From assembly GCF_000715075.1 (NCBI RefSeq), contig NC_134097.1, positions 68,543,190 to 68,607,189 of the forward strand: DNA of 64,000 bases, read 5' to 3'. The notes beneath the pieces are model-generated. The model searched no databases and was not told the origin of the DNA. It worked only from the letters and a program-made list of their open reading frames with translations. The position numbers and the translations under genes are program-made. This DNA comes from Nicotiana tabacum (taxonomy: Eukaryota > Streptophyta > Magnoliopsida > Solanales > Solanaceae). Below, piece by piece: positions 47,805 through 58,777 of this stretch (within the stretch, counting starts at the first letter, position 1; each line of letters starts with the position of its first letter).

Positions 47805-49615
47805 ATTTTGGGTCATCATGGCTGGTTTTTAAAGGAAATAAAGAAATGAATTAATGTTTGAACTCATTGGTATTGGGCCCGTATTTTGGTTCTGGATCCC
47901 GGTACAAGTTTTTTATGATGTTTAAGCCCTATCTATAAAATTTGTGAAAACCGAAATTGATTTGACGTGATTTGGACGTCCGGTTGAAAAGTTAGAAAAT
48001 CATGAGTTTTGAGGTTAAATTCATAGTTTTTGATATTATTTTGATGATTTAATTGTACGAGCAAGTCTGTATGATATTTATAGTCTTGTGTGCATGTTTG
48101 TTTTGGAGCCCCGAGGGCTTGGGTGAGTTTCGGATAGGTTTAGGCTATGTTGCGCTTGTTTTTGGATGCTTCATCGTCGTTTCTTCAAGCAAAAATAATA
48201 ACACATTGAGAAAATGAGATCCAAATTCAGTTTTGCTTAAACCATTAGATCCATATCTAAATTATGGAGTCATAGGAAAAAGAATCATCGAATTTGGACA
48301 TCGTATGAGGAAGTTATGCTCATTTTCGTGTCTGGAAAAATTGATGGTTCTGGTGTGGTCGCAAATGCGAACTTTTTATCGCATTTGCGATGCCCAATTT
48401 GCAAATGCGAGATTTTTGTCAGAAATGCGACTTCTGCTAGACCTGCATTGTTCGTAATTGTGAGGGGTTCGCAAATGCGACCCCTGGGCCGCAAATGCGA
48501 CATCTGAGGCCTGTTAAGTGAGGTTTTGACGAGATTTTCACCCATTTTTCAATTTTCTCAAACCCTAAATCTCCATGGGCGATTTTCCAAGGACCCAAAC
48601 TTCTCCAAATCATTGGGTAAGTGTCTCTAATTAATTTCCAATAATATTTTGTGATTATATCTTAGATTTAACATCAAATTCATAAGAATCTAAAGGAAAA
48701 TTTGGGAAAAATTGTGAAATCTTTCAAAAATGTAAAATGATGATTTGAATGACCAAATGGTATCAGAATTAGATAATTTTTGTATGGGTGAACTCGTAGA
48801 GGAATGGCTGTTTGATTTTTCTAAATTTTGTCGGGTTCCGAGGTGCGGGCCCGGGGAGTTGACCTTTATTGACCTTTTGCAAATTGTATAAGAATCATAG
48901 TTTTGTCAAAAGAAATTGTTTTCTCTTGTATTGTTTGATGTATTCAAGTCGTTTTTGGCTAGATTGAGCCGAGCATTGATGAATTGATAAAGGAAAAGCT
49001 AAATTGAGTATTGAATTGGCCGGATTGAGGTAAGTATCTTGCCTAACCTTGTGTGGGGAACTTCCCCTTAGGATTTGAGTCTTCTATGCTAATTGCAGTC
49101 CCTGCATGCGAGGTGAAGAGTGTGTGCTCTGACTTATTTGTGGAAAATTTGCCTCTAGGGTTCTTAGGTCCTTATGTGGAAAGTGCCCCATTATGATTGG
49201 GTTTCCTAGCTGCTTAAATTGCCTCTATAGGCTCCATATGAAGTTGTTAGCTTTCCTCTAATTCTTACGTGTTACATTGACCCTTAATTGCCTTCCTTAT
49301 CATTTTGATACTTCTTGATTGTGAGTTCCTCTATGACTTCGTGCAAATAGGTTACATGTACAATTGTTGTGGTTACCAGTGTAGTTATTTTGTGCTTATT
49401 ATGTCTTATTGTTTAGTTGAGGTTTCACTGTGAAGTTAATTGTTGGTACAAATTTGGTTATAGCTGATTCCTTTGACGGGCCATATTTAATTCTTACTAT
49501 TGGTTCCCTTTCCAGGACGTGTTGATTCTTGTTTGACTCCCTTGCCGAGATATTATTGTTTCCTTATTATTCCTTTGCCGGGATTCTTTTGTGATTGGTG
49601 TTGATTTGTATATGG

Positions 49616-49890
49616 GATCGGGTTGCACGCCGCAACAATATTATATGGGATCGGATTGCACGCCGCAACAATATTATATGATTTGGATCAGGTTGCATGC
49701 CACAATAATATTATATAGGATCGGGTTGCACGCCGCAACAATATTATATGATTTGGATTGGGTTGCATGTCGCAGCAATATTATATGATTTGTATCGGGT
49801 TGCATGCCGCAACATCACTACATGATTTGGATCGTGTTGCACGCCGCAACAGTAATATATGATTGGGATCGGGTTGCACGCCGCAACAAG
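49616..49890 (+). repeat. eight-copy array of about 36 bp units in the D 3' LTR
   Basis: Same unit as at 32970-33170 (core GATCGGGTTGCACGCCGCAA). Copy number differs between the two LTRs of one element, eight against six, so the array changed after insertion. Confidence 0.9.
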
Positions 49891-51304
49891 AAAGAATAAA
49901 AGTGAATATTGATTCTTATGGTGAGAACGAGAGTAAAAGCACGAAGGGTGATGCCGTGCACTTTCTGCTGCTGTGTTTATTTGTTGTTAACAATTCAAAT
50001 GTTTAAACTGTTTAATTCCTTTATTGTTGTGATCCTTTATGTTAGAACCCACAATGTTTTCAATACCTCACCGTGTATATATATATATACATGCGTCCTA
50101 ATACTATATATATATATAGACACACACACACACACACACACATGTTCAATTACTTCAAACTTCAATAATTGTTACATCTTTAATTCAATTAGTTTCTCAA
50201 TTATATCCCCTTAAACCGTCTGAGGTTGTATTTTTCTTAATAAGGAATTTCTACTAAGTTTTAAGTTATTAACTCTCATGTTAAAGGCAATAATCTATTC
50301 GATGTTGTATTTTAAATTTAAAGGGGTACCTTCTTTACACAAAGGATTTCCAAATAAACAACTTCATCTTTTCTCGCTGGCTTTCCTAGTTAGCTTAGAA
50401 ATTGTAATTTTACTTATATTAGGTAAATGAGACTTCTTGGACATATTGAGTGCATTGTACGGACGTTATGTATTGTATAGCATGTGGATTTTGTTGTTAA
50501 AAGTGAAATGGAAAATGAAATATGGGGGCACAAGGTGCCATGTGTGCTGAAGGTTCAGAAGTTGAGATTATGATATGAGAAATCGAGGGTTGAGATGGTC
50601 GGGACTGTGTACTAGACATGTTGTGATTGATTTAGTTGGCATTGCCTTATTTATTTGGATACATTCTTACTTGTCTCTGTTCCTTTTATGTCAGTGTTGA
50701 TTTACTTAGTTATCTGATTTACTTGGTTATCGTTCGTTACTACCCGTGTTCTCCCTTTATTGCTCCTACTGTTTGTATTTTGATTTCTCTCCACTGTTGG
50801 TATTACCATGTCATCTTTATCTCGATATTTTACTATCATATACTGTTCATTTCATTTGACCTGTAGGTGTCTTGACTATTCCTCGTCACTACCCCACCGA
50901 GGTTAGTCTTGATACTTACTGGGCACTGCCGTGGTGTGCTCATACTACACTTCTGTACATTTTTGTGTACATATCTAGGTATTTGATCGGTAGTAGTTGT
51001 GCGGGTTGTTGCAGTGGAGATTCAAGGTAAACCTGCTACAACGTTCGCAGGCCTCGAAGTCACCTTCATTTGTACTTAATTCCATTTGTTCCTTTTGTTT
51101 TGGAGCAGTGATGTATTTGTTTTGTATAACTACTCTTAGAAAGGCTTGTAACTTGTACCACCAGTTTTGGGAATTGTAATTTGTTCAGAGTAATTTAATT
51201 TAAAGTTAGTAAATATCCATGTTATTACAGAAAATGTTAGGCTTACCTAGTTTAAAGACTAGGTGCCATCACGACTCCTTTGGAGGGATTTTTGGGTCAT
51301 GACA

Positions 51305-52470
51305 GCCGGAGTCCAAGCAACTGATACACCTACTGCTGCTACTATTCTAGATCTTCAGGAGACCCTTGCACAGTTCGTGAGCATGTACACCACTCTAGCT
51401 CAAGCATGGTTTATTCCCCTTGCTGCAACCACATCCCAGGCTGGGGGAAGAGCACAGACTCCCACCGCCTGCACTCCTGAGCAGCGGGTCTAGGTTACTC
51501 AGATCCCAAAGGTTATACCGGTACTGTCTATGGCCCCAGTTCAACCCGAGGACAGGGCAGCAACTTCTGAGGATGAGAAGCGGAGGCTTGAGAGGTTCAA
51601 GAAGTACAAGTCTCATGTATTCAGTGGTCTAGCATCAGGTGATGCTTTGGGATTCTGGAGGAGTGTTATCGTATCCACCGCACTATGGGTATATCAGGAT
51701 CGAGTGGGGTTTCTTTCACTGCCTTCCATCTTCGAGGAGCAGCCTATCAGTGGTGGCATACTTATGAGTTGGACAGCCCAGCTGAGGCAGCATCCCTTAC
51801 ATGGACTCAATTTTCAGATATGTTTTTGAGGTAGTATGTTCCTCAGAGCCTCAGGGACGTATGGCATGCAGAGTTTGAGTATTTGTGCCATGGTACTATG
51901 ACTGTGTCGGAGTATGTTTTCCATTTTACTGACTTGGCTAGGCATGCACCAGCCTTGGTTTCTATAGTTTGTGAGAGAGTTCGCCAGTTTATTGAGGGGC
52001 TCATTCCTAGCATCAGGTCTAGCATGGCCCGAGAGTTGGATATTTCTTATCAGCAGGTGGTGAGCATTGCTAGGAGAGTAGAGGGTATGTATGCTCGAGA
52101 CAAAGAGGAGAGGGAGGCCAAGAGGTCTCGAGAATCGGGCCATTATTCTGGTACCCGTGCCCCAGCTGCAGTTCGTCATGGTAGGGGTTATATGAGTCGC
52201 CTCGTTCATTTAGCTCTTCCAGTAGCCAGTGGTATTCGATCTCCTCCTAGACCTTAGGAGCCTTATTATGCACCTCAAGTATCTAGTGCGCCTCCTGCAC
52301 GGGGTGCTTTCAGTGGCCAGTCCAGTAGACCTGGCCCGAGCTAGTAACAACTGCAGCGCCCTCTCAGAGCTTGTTTTGAGTGTGGGAACATGCCATATGG
52401 TGAGGGATTTCCCTAGACTTATGAGGGGTGCACTTCCACAGACTTCTCAGCCATAGCATGCTCCGTAGAG
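51305..52470 (+). pseudogene. gag of element C right of the D insertion
   Basis: Resumes VQATDTPTAATILDLQETLA, continues with a capsid region (RFKKYKSHVFSGLASGD near 51593, EYVFHFTDLARHAPAL near 51911, SMARELDISYQQVVSIARRV near 52020) and reaches a zinc knuckle near 52374-52430. There CFECG and HMVRDFPRL lie in different frames and the last cysteine is lost. Several stops and shifts break the frame. It would have encoded capsid and nucleocapsid. Confidence 0.82.
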
Positions 52471-52474
52471 TTCC

Positions 52475-55400
52475 CAGGCTATGATCACAACACCAGTTGC
52501 TGCCCCACCTGCCCAGCCAGCTAGAGGTGGAGGTCGGGGAGGCAGAGGTCGCTCTAGAGGGGGAGGACAGGCCAGATATTATGCCCTTTATGCCCGTACT
52601 GAGGCTGTCGCCTCTGATTCTGTCATCACAGGTATTGTCCTGGTTTTTCATAGAGATGCATCAATTTTATTCGATCCAAGCTCTACTTATTCTTATGTGT
52701 CCTCTTATTTTGCCCCGCATTTGGGTGTATCTCGGAATTCTTTGAGTTCCCCTGTTTATGTTTCTACATCTGTGGGAGATTTTCTTGTTGTGGACTGCGT
52801 TTATCGGTTATGTTTGGTTGCTCTTAGTGGTTTTGAGACCAGAGCCGATTTATTATTACTCAGCATGGTAGATTTTGATGTTATCTTGGGCATGGACTGG
52901 TTGTCACCCCATTATGTTATTCTTAATTATCACGCCAAAACCGTGACGCTGGCTATGCTAGGTATACCGCAAGTAGAGTGGAGGGGTACTTTAGATCACA
53001 CTCCCAGTAGAGTTATTTCTTTCCTTAAGGCTCAGCGAGTGGTTGAGAAGGGGTGTGGCGTGTATCTAGCCTATGTGAGAAATGTTAGTATTGATACCCC
53101 TACAGTTAATTTAGTTCAAGTAGTATGGGACTTCCTTGATGTGTTTCCAGCTGACCTTCCGGGTATGCCGCCCGACAGAAATATTGATTTCGGCATTGAT
53201 TTGTTGTCGGGCATTCAGTCCTTTTCTATTCCTCCGTATCGCATGGCCCCTCCTGAGTTGAAGGATTAGTTATAGGAATTTCTTGATAAGGGTTTTATTT
53301 GGCCCAATGTATCACCTTGGGGTGCTCCTGTCTTGTTTGTAAAGAAAAAGGATGGTTCTATGTGTATGTGCATTGATTATCGCCAGTTGAACAAAGTTAC
53401 AGTGAAGAACCGGTATACTTTGTCTCGTATTGATGATTTGTTTGGCCAGTTATAGGGTGCACGAGTGTTTTCTAAGATTGACTTGCATTCAAGTTACCAT
53501 CAGTTGAAGATTCGGGAGCCAAATATCCCGAAGACTGCTTTCAGGACTCGGTATAGTCATTACGAGTTCCTTGTTATGTCATTTGGGCTGACCAATGCCC
53601 CAACAGCCTTCATGCATTTGATGCACAGTGTGTTCCGGCCCTATCTTGACTCCTTCGTCATTGTCTTTATTGATGATATTCTGGTATACTCCCGAAGTCG
53701 GGAAGATCATGAGCAGCACCTGAGGATAGTGCTTTAGACTTTAAGAGAAAAGAAATTATATGCAAAGTTCTCGAAATGTGTGTTTTGGTTGGATTCCGTG
53801 GAATTCTTAGGTCACTTGGTATCGAGTGAGGGGATAAAGGTGGATCCAAAGAAAGTGGAAGCAGTGCAGAGTTAGCTCAGACTATCCTTAGTTACGGAGA
53901 TCCGCAGTTTTCTTGGCTTGGTGGGTTATTACCATCGATTTGTTGAGGGGTTTTCATCTATTGCAGTACCTATGACTAGGCTGGCCTAGAAGGGTGCTCC
54001 GTTATAGTAGACAGAAGAGTGTGAGGTGAGCTTCTAGAAGCTCAAGACAGCTTTGACTACAACCCAGTTTTGATATTGCCTACAGGTTTAGGGTCTTATA
54101 CTGTCTATTGTGATGCCTCAAGGATTGGCCTTGGAGTAGTATTAATGCAAGACAGTAGGGTGATTGCCTACGTATCCAGACATTTGAAGGTACATGAGAA
54201 GAATTATCCTATCCATGATCTCGAGTTAGCTACTATTGTTCACGCCTTGAAGATCTGGTGTCATTATTTGTACGGTGTTTCTTGTGAGATCTATACAGAT
54301 CACCAGAGTTTACAGCATTTGTTCAAGCAGAAGGACCTTAATTTGAGCCAAAGAGGTGGTTAGAGCTGCTGACGGACTATGATATCACTATCTTATATCA
54401 CTCGGGCAACGCCAATATGGTGGCCGATGCTTTGAGTCATCGGACGGAGAGTTTGGGGAGTTTGGCTTAGTTACCGGCAGTAGAGAGGCCCATGGCGATG
54501 GATGTTCAGGCTTTAGCCAGCCAGTTTGTGAGATAGGATCTTTCGGAGCCTAGTCGGGTTCTAGCTTGCGTTTCTCGGTCTTTCTTGTTTGATCGTATCA
54601 GAGAGCGTCAGTATGATGACCGTCATTTGCTCATCCTTAAGGACAAAGATCTGCATGGTGATACCAGAGTTATGACTATTGGTGATGACGGGGTATTGAG
54701 GATGTAGGGTCGGGTATGTGTACCCAATGTTGATTGGCTTCGGGAGTTGATTTTAGAGGAGGCCCATAGTTCGCGGTATTCCATCCATTCGGGTGCCGTG
54801 AAGATGTACTAGGATTTGATACAGCACTATTGGTAGAGGCGGATGAAGAAAGATATAGTTGGGTTTGTAGCTCGATGCCTCAATTGTCAGCAGGTAAAGT
54901 ATGAGCACCAAAGACCGGGTGGTTTGCTTCAGCAGATAGAGATTTTGGAGTGGAAGTGGGAGCGGATCACCATGGACTTTGTGTTTGGACTCCCACATAT
55001 TTTGAGGAAGTTTCGATGCCATTTGGGTGATTGTGGATCGGATGACCAAGTCCGCACACTTCATTCCTGTTTGTACCACCTATTCTTCAGAGCGGTTGGC
55101 AGAGATTTATATCCGGGAGTTTGTTCGTCTGCATGGTATTCCAGTTTCCATCATTTCAGACAGAGGTACTTAGTTCATATCATGGTTCTGGAGGGCCGTA
55201 CAACATGAGTTGGGTACTCTGGTAGAGTTGAACAGAGCATTTTACCCCCAGACAGACGGATAGTCCGAGCACACTATTCAGATTCTTGAGGATATGCTCC
55301 GTGCGTGTGTGATGGATTTTGGAGGTTCTTGGGATTAGTTCTTGCCACTGGCGGAGTTTTCCTACAACAACAGTTATCAGTCTAGCATTCAGATGGCACC

Positions 55401-56010
55401 ATATAAGGCTTTGTATGACAGGCGGTGTAGATCCCCGATGGGTTAGTTTGAGCCGGGTGAGGCTAGATTATTGTGCACATACTTGGTTCAGGACGCCTTG
55501 GAGAAGGTTAAGGTGATTCAGGATAGACTTTGCACAGCCCAGTCCAGATAGAGGAGCTATACGGACCGGGAGGTTCGTGATGTTTCCTATATGGTTGGAG
55601 AGCGGGTCTTGCTTCGGGTTTCGCCTATGAAGGGAGTTATGAGATTTGGGAAGAAGGGGAAATTGAGTCCGAGGTTTATTGGTCATTTTGAGATATTGCG
55701 ATGTGTTGGGGAGGTTGCTTATGATCTTGCCCTACCTCCCAGCTTGGCAGGAGTTCATCCGGTATTTCACGTTTCGATGCTCCGGAAGTATCACGGTGAT
55801 CCATTGCATGTGTTGGATTTCAGTTCAGTCCAGTTGGATAAGGACCTATCTTATGTTGAGGAGCCAATGGCGATATTGGACAGGCAGGTTTGAAAGCTGA
55901 GGTCAAAGAACATTGCATCAGTGAAGGTTCATTTGCGGGGTCAGTCGGTCGATGAGGCAACCTGGGAGACCGAGCAGGATTTGCGCAGCTGTTACCCTCA
56001 TCTTTTCACT
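52475..56010 (+). pseudogene. pol of element C: protease, RT, RNase H, integrase, chromodomain-like tail
   Basis: The best-preserved piece is an open 262-codon stretch (52481-53269) with a Gly/Arg-rich linker, protease site FDPSSTYSY (near 52668-52694) and the pre-RT segment. RT has the catalytic FIDD box at 53666-53677 within the 90-codon open piece 53465-53737. RNase H is at 54070-54400 ([27 protein letters not shown]). Integrase runs from about 54700 to 55500 with CLNCQQVKYEHQRPGG, MDFVFGLP and PVSIISDRG. HPVFHVSMLRKYHGDP is near 55755. The tail, near 55935-56010, has ATWETEQDL before YPHLF, as in chromodomain-bearing Tekay elements. More than ten stops or shifts make it inactive. Confidence 0.88.
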
Positions 56011-56032
56011 ACTTCAGGTATGTCTCTATACT

Positions 56033-56068
56033 CGTTCGAGGACGAACGAATGTTTTAAGAGGGGGGGA
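56033..56068 (+). promoter_or_regulatory. palindrome and polypurine tract of element C
   Basis: CGTTCGAGGACGAACG (56033-56048), then 20 bases including AAGAGGGGGGGA, then the LTR start TGTAACG at 56069. Confidence 0.88.
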
Positions 56069-57880
56069 TGTAACGACCCAGCCGGTTGTTTTAAGAATTA
56101 ACATTTTGATCCCTTATTAACTACTTTTCTCGTGTTTGTTTCTGCTATTGTAAGTTGCCGGGAGGATTCGTTTTGAGTTTCGGAGTGTTTTGGGACACTT
56201 AGTCCCTAAATGAGAGCTTAAGCTTTAGAATTTGGACCGTAGTTGGAGCAGTGTGAAGATGACCTCGGAATGGAATTCTGTCGATTCTGTTAGCTCCGTT
56301 AGGTGATTTTGGGCTTAGGGGCATGCTCAGATTGTATTTTGGAGGTCCGTAGCTTATTTAGGCTTGAAATGCCAAAAGTTAAATTTTTGAAGTTTCCGGA
56401 TCGATAGTGAGATTTTAATATCGGGACGGAATCCGATTTTGAAATTTGGAATAGCTCCGTAATTTTGAATATGACTTGTGTGCAAAATTTGGGGTCAATC
56501 GGAGGAGGTTTGGTTGGTTTCGGCATCGGTTGTCGAATTTGGAAGTTTCAAGTTCATTAAGTTTGGATTAGAGGGTGATTTATATTTTTAGCATTGTTTG
56601 ATGCGATTTGAGGGCTCGATTAAGTTCATATGGTGTTTTAGGACTTGTTGGTATGTTTGATTGAGGCCCTGAGGGCCTCGGGTTGATTTCAGGTGGTTAA
56701 CGAACCTTTAGACTTAAGAAGAAGATTGCAGAAGTCTCCAACTTTGGTTTCCTTCTTCACGTTCGCGAGTAGGGTCTCGCGTTCGCAAAGAGGATCTGGG
56801 GCAGGTGGAAATTTAACACTTCGCGTTCACGATGTTGGCACGTTCGCGAAGCTGAGAGGTTATATGCCTATGCATTTGCGAAGAGGGTCCCGCATTCGCG
56901 TAGGAGTGATAGAGTGGCTATCGCATTTGCGATAGGGTAATCACGTTCGTGATGATGGAATTCTGGGCCAAGTCAGGTTGTTCTTCGCGAATGTGAGGGG
57001 CCTTCCACGTTCGCGAAAAAGGATTTACCTGGGCAGATTATAAAGTTTCAAAATCGAGTGTTAGCCATTTTTATCAAAACTAGAGTGTGGGAGCTCGGAT
57101 TTGGACGAGATTTTGAGGAATTTTCAGAGATATCAATTGGGTAATGATTCCTAACTCCTTTTTGCTTATAACCCATTAATCTAAATATGAATTCAACATC
57201 TAATTTCGGATTTGGGGTGAGAAATTGGGGAAAGTTCTTAGGCCTAATTTTGGGGTTTTGACTAAGATTTTGGTATCGAATTGGAGTAATTTTTGTATGG
57301 TTAGACTCGTGAGTGAATGAGTGTTCATAATCCGTAATATTTACCCGATTTCGAGACGTGGGCCCAGGGAGGATTTTTGGGCGTTTTTTTATTTGATTGC
57401 CTTAACTTCGATTTCTTTAGCTAACTTAGTTGTTTGTAGTTGTATTTACGTTATGATATTAATTTGATTAGATTTGGGCCACCAAGAGTTGGATACTCGT
57501 GGCAAAAGCGTGATTTCGGATTGATTTTGAGCCGGTTCGAGGTAAGTGACTTGTCTAACCTTGTGTGGGGGAACTCCCCTTAGGATTTTGGTGTTGTTGT
57601 TATATGAGTGTCGTGTACATGAGGTGACGAGTGCGTACACGTGCTAATTATTGAAAAACCCTGTTTTCATTAAGTAAATATCTATGTTTTCTTGTAATTG
57701 AACAATAATTGTACTTGAAGCCTCTTGTTAGTTTAGGAAAAGCATGCTTATGTGATTTAATTGTCTTACCTGCTTCAACTGCTTACTTGTCCCTGTGCAG
57801 CATGTTTAGAGTAGAATTTCCTGTCTAATTCTCGAATAGAACTGTAAATTCTTTCTTAGGACTGTTGTATGTTTACTTTG

Positions 57881-58151
57881 GGACTACGGGACGATTTTCC
57901 GGATGATCCCCCTGCATGTTTATTGTGGGACTACGGATCGGTATTCCAGGAGATCCCCTTGCACTTTTACGTTTGGGACTACGGGACGGCACCCGGGAGA
58001 TTTTCATGTACTAAATATTTACTTTAGGACTACGGATTGGTATTCCGGGAGTTTTCCCCTACATATTTATGATTTGGACTACGGGACGATATCCCGGGAG
58101 ATCTTCTGTATATTTACGATTGGGACTACGGGATGATATCCTGGGAGATCC
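57881..58151 (+). repeat. six-copy minisatellite in the C 3' LTR
   Basis: Units of about 45-55 bp start GGACTACGGGAC or GGACTACGGAT and contain a (C)CGGGAGAT-like box, separated by AT-rich spacers. Copies are diverged. Confidence 0.88.
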
Positions 58152-58247
58152 CATGTTGCTATCTCTGTGTACTGAGTATATTCTATCTATAATTTTACTC
58201 TTTATCAACTATTAGTGTCTTAAATTATACTATCGCACTTCATACTG

Positions 58248-58248
<1 letters not shown>

Positions 58249-58311
<63 letters not shown>
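58249..58311. repeat. (TA)n microsatellite, about 31 repeats
   Basis: Uninterrupted TA for about 62 bases inside the C 3' LTR. Length is likely to vary between individuals and to be error-prone in assembly. Confidence 0.97.
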
Positions 58312-58313
<2 letters not shown>

Positions 58314-58777
58314 CAGTAGGGCCCTGACCTTCCTCGTCACTACTCGACCGAGGTTAGGCTTGACACTTACTGGATACCGCTGTGGTGTACTCATGCCCTA
58401 GCCTGCACATATTTTTCGTGTGCAGATCCAGGTTCTTCGGCCCAGCCATACTTTCAGTGAGGTGAGACGATCTTCAGAGACTTCGAGGTATATCTGCTGT
58501 GTCCGCAGACCGAGGAGTCCCTCTCTATTCTCTCTTTTAGCTATAGCCCTTCTATATTTTCCTTTGATTAGACATTTTGGAGTTAGAACAGTATGTAGTA
58601 TCCGCAGCTTGTGATTTCATGAGATTCCGGGTTTTGGGAGTTGACTTAGTTTTGAGAGTGTGTATTTGTATATGCCGAGCGGCATTTTAAATGTTTTTAT
58701 GATGTTTTATCCGCAGTTTTTGCTAGTTTCATCTGTCGTTTCCTTTTTCGCGATTTGTTAGGCTTACCTAGTCGTAG

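Larger units (their letters stand above)
37559..47818 (-). mobile_element. element E: decayed Del/Tekay-like element in D's 3' LTR
   Basis: Two minus-strand LTRs (37559-40334 and 44348-47818) surround a degraded interior. GCTGG lies just left of the element (37554-37558) and again at 47821-47825. Two extra bases (TG, 47819-47820) stand between the LTR end and the right copy. The D LTR reads across. Only gag and part of protease survive; RT to integrase are absent. Confidence 0.86.
44348..47818 (-). repeat. 5' LTR of element E, carrying a MITE and a SINE
   Basis: Matches the 37559-40334 LTR throughout once the MITE (44601-45063) and the SINE at the outer end are removed. It holds more GTGAACAGT-type repeats (46705-46800) than the other LTR. 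The two LTRs differ by many point changes, so the insertion is not very recent. Confidence 0.87.
30842..51304 (+). mobile_element. element D: LARD-like LTR element with non-coding interior
   Basis: 5' LTR 30842-34525, primer-binding site, about 2.65 kb interior, palindrome and polypurine tract, 3' LTR 37223-51304 (split by E). Flanks are GCTGG (30837-30841) and GCCGG (51305-51309), a 5 bp duplication with one change. Long LTRs around a non-coding interior fit the LARD class; the proteins would come from a related autonomous chromovirus. Confidence 0.87.
37223..51304 (+). repeat. 3' LTR of element D, interrupted by element E
   Basis: 37223-37558 and 47821-51304 together make about 3.8 kb and follow the 5' LTR in order. 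The GCAAATGCGAA cluster is at 48356-48515. The tandem block has eight copies at about 49616-49890. Longer (TA)n and (CA)n runs are near 50078-50142. It ends TTTGGGTCATGACA. Confidence 0.88.
29722..58777 (+). mobile_element. element C: Del/Tekay-like chromovirus, host of the nested insertions
   Basis: Its 5' LTR start (29722) and 3' LTR (56069) share the same opening, including TTGTAAGTTGCCGGGAGGATTCG. Gag begins at 30798, is split by element D (30842-51304) and resumes at 51305 in the same reading. Pol follows to about 56010, then palindrome, polypurine tract and 3' LTR. Its outer 3' end is truncated, so no target duplication can be checked. Confidence 0.85.
56069..58777 (+). repeat. 3' LTR of element C, truncated at its outer end
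   Basis: Starts TGTAACGACCCAGCC and shares the C 5' LTR sequence. It contains the GTTCGCGAAG-type cluster (about 56755-57020), a six-copy minisatellite, a long TA run and the conserved ACTTACTGGATAC block near 58366. It stops at CTTACCTAGTCGTAG, some 50 bases short of the GTGACA terminus expected from the other LTRs. Confidence 0.86.
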
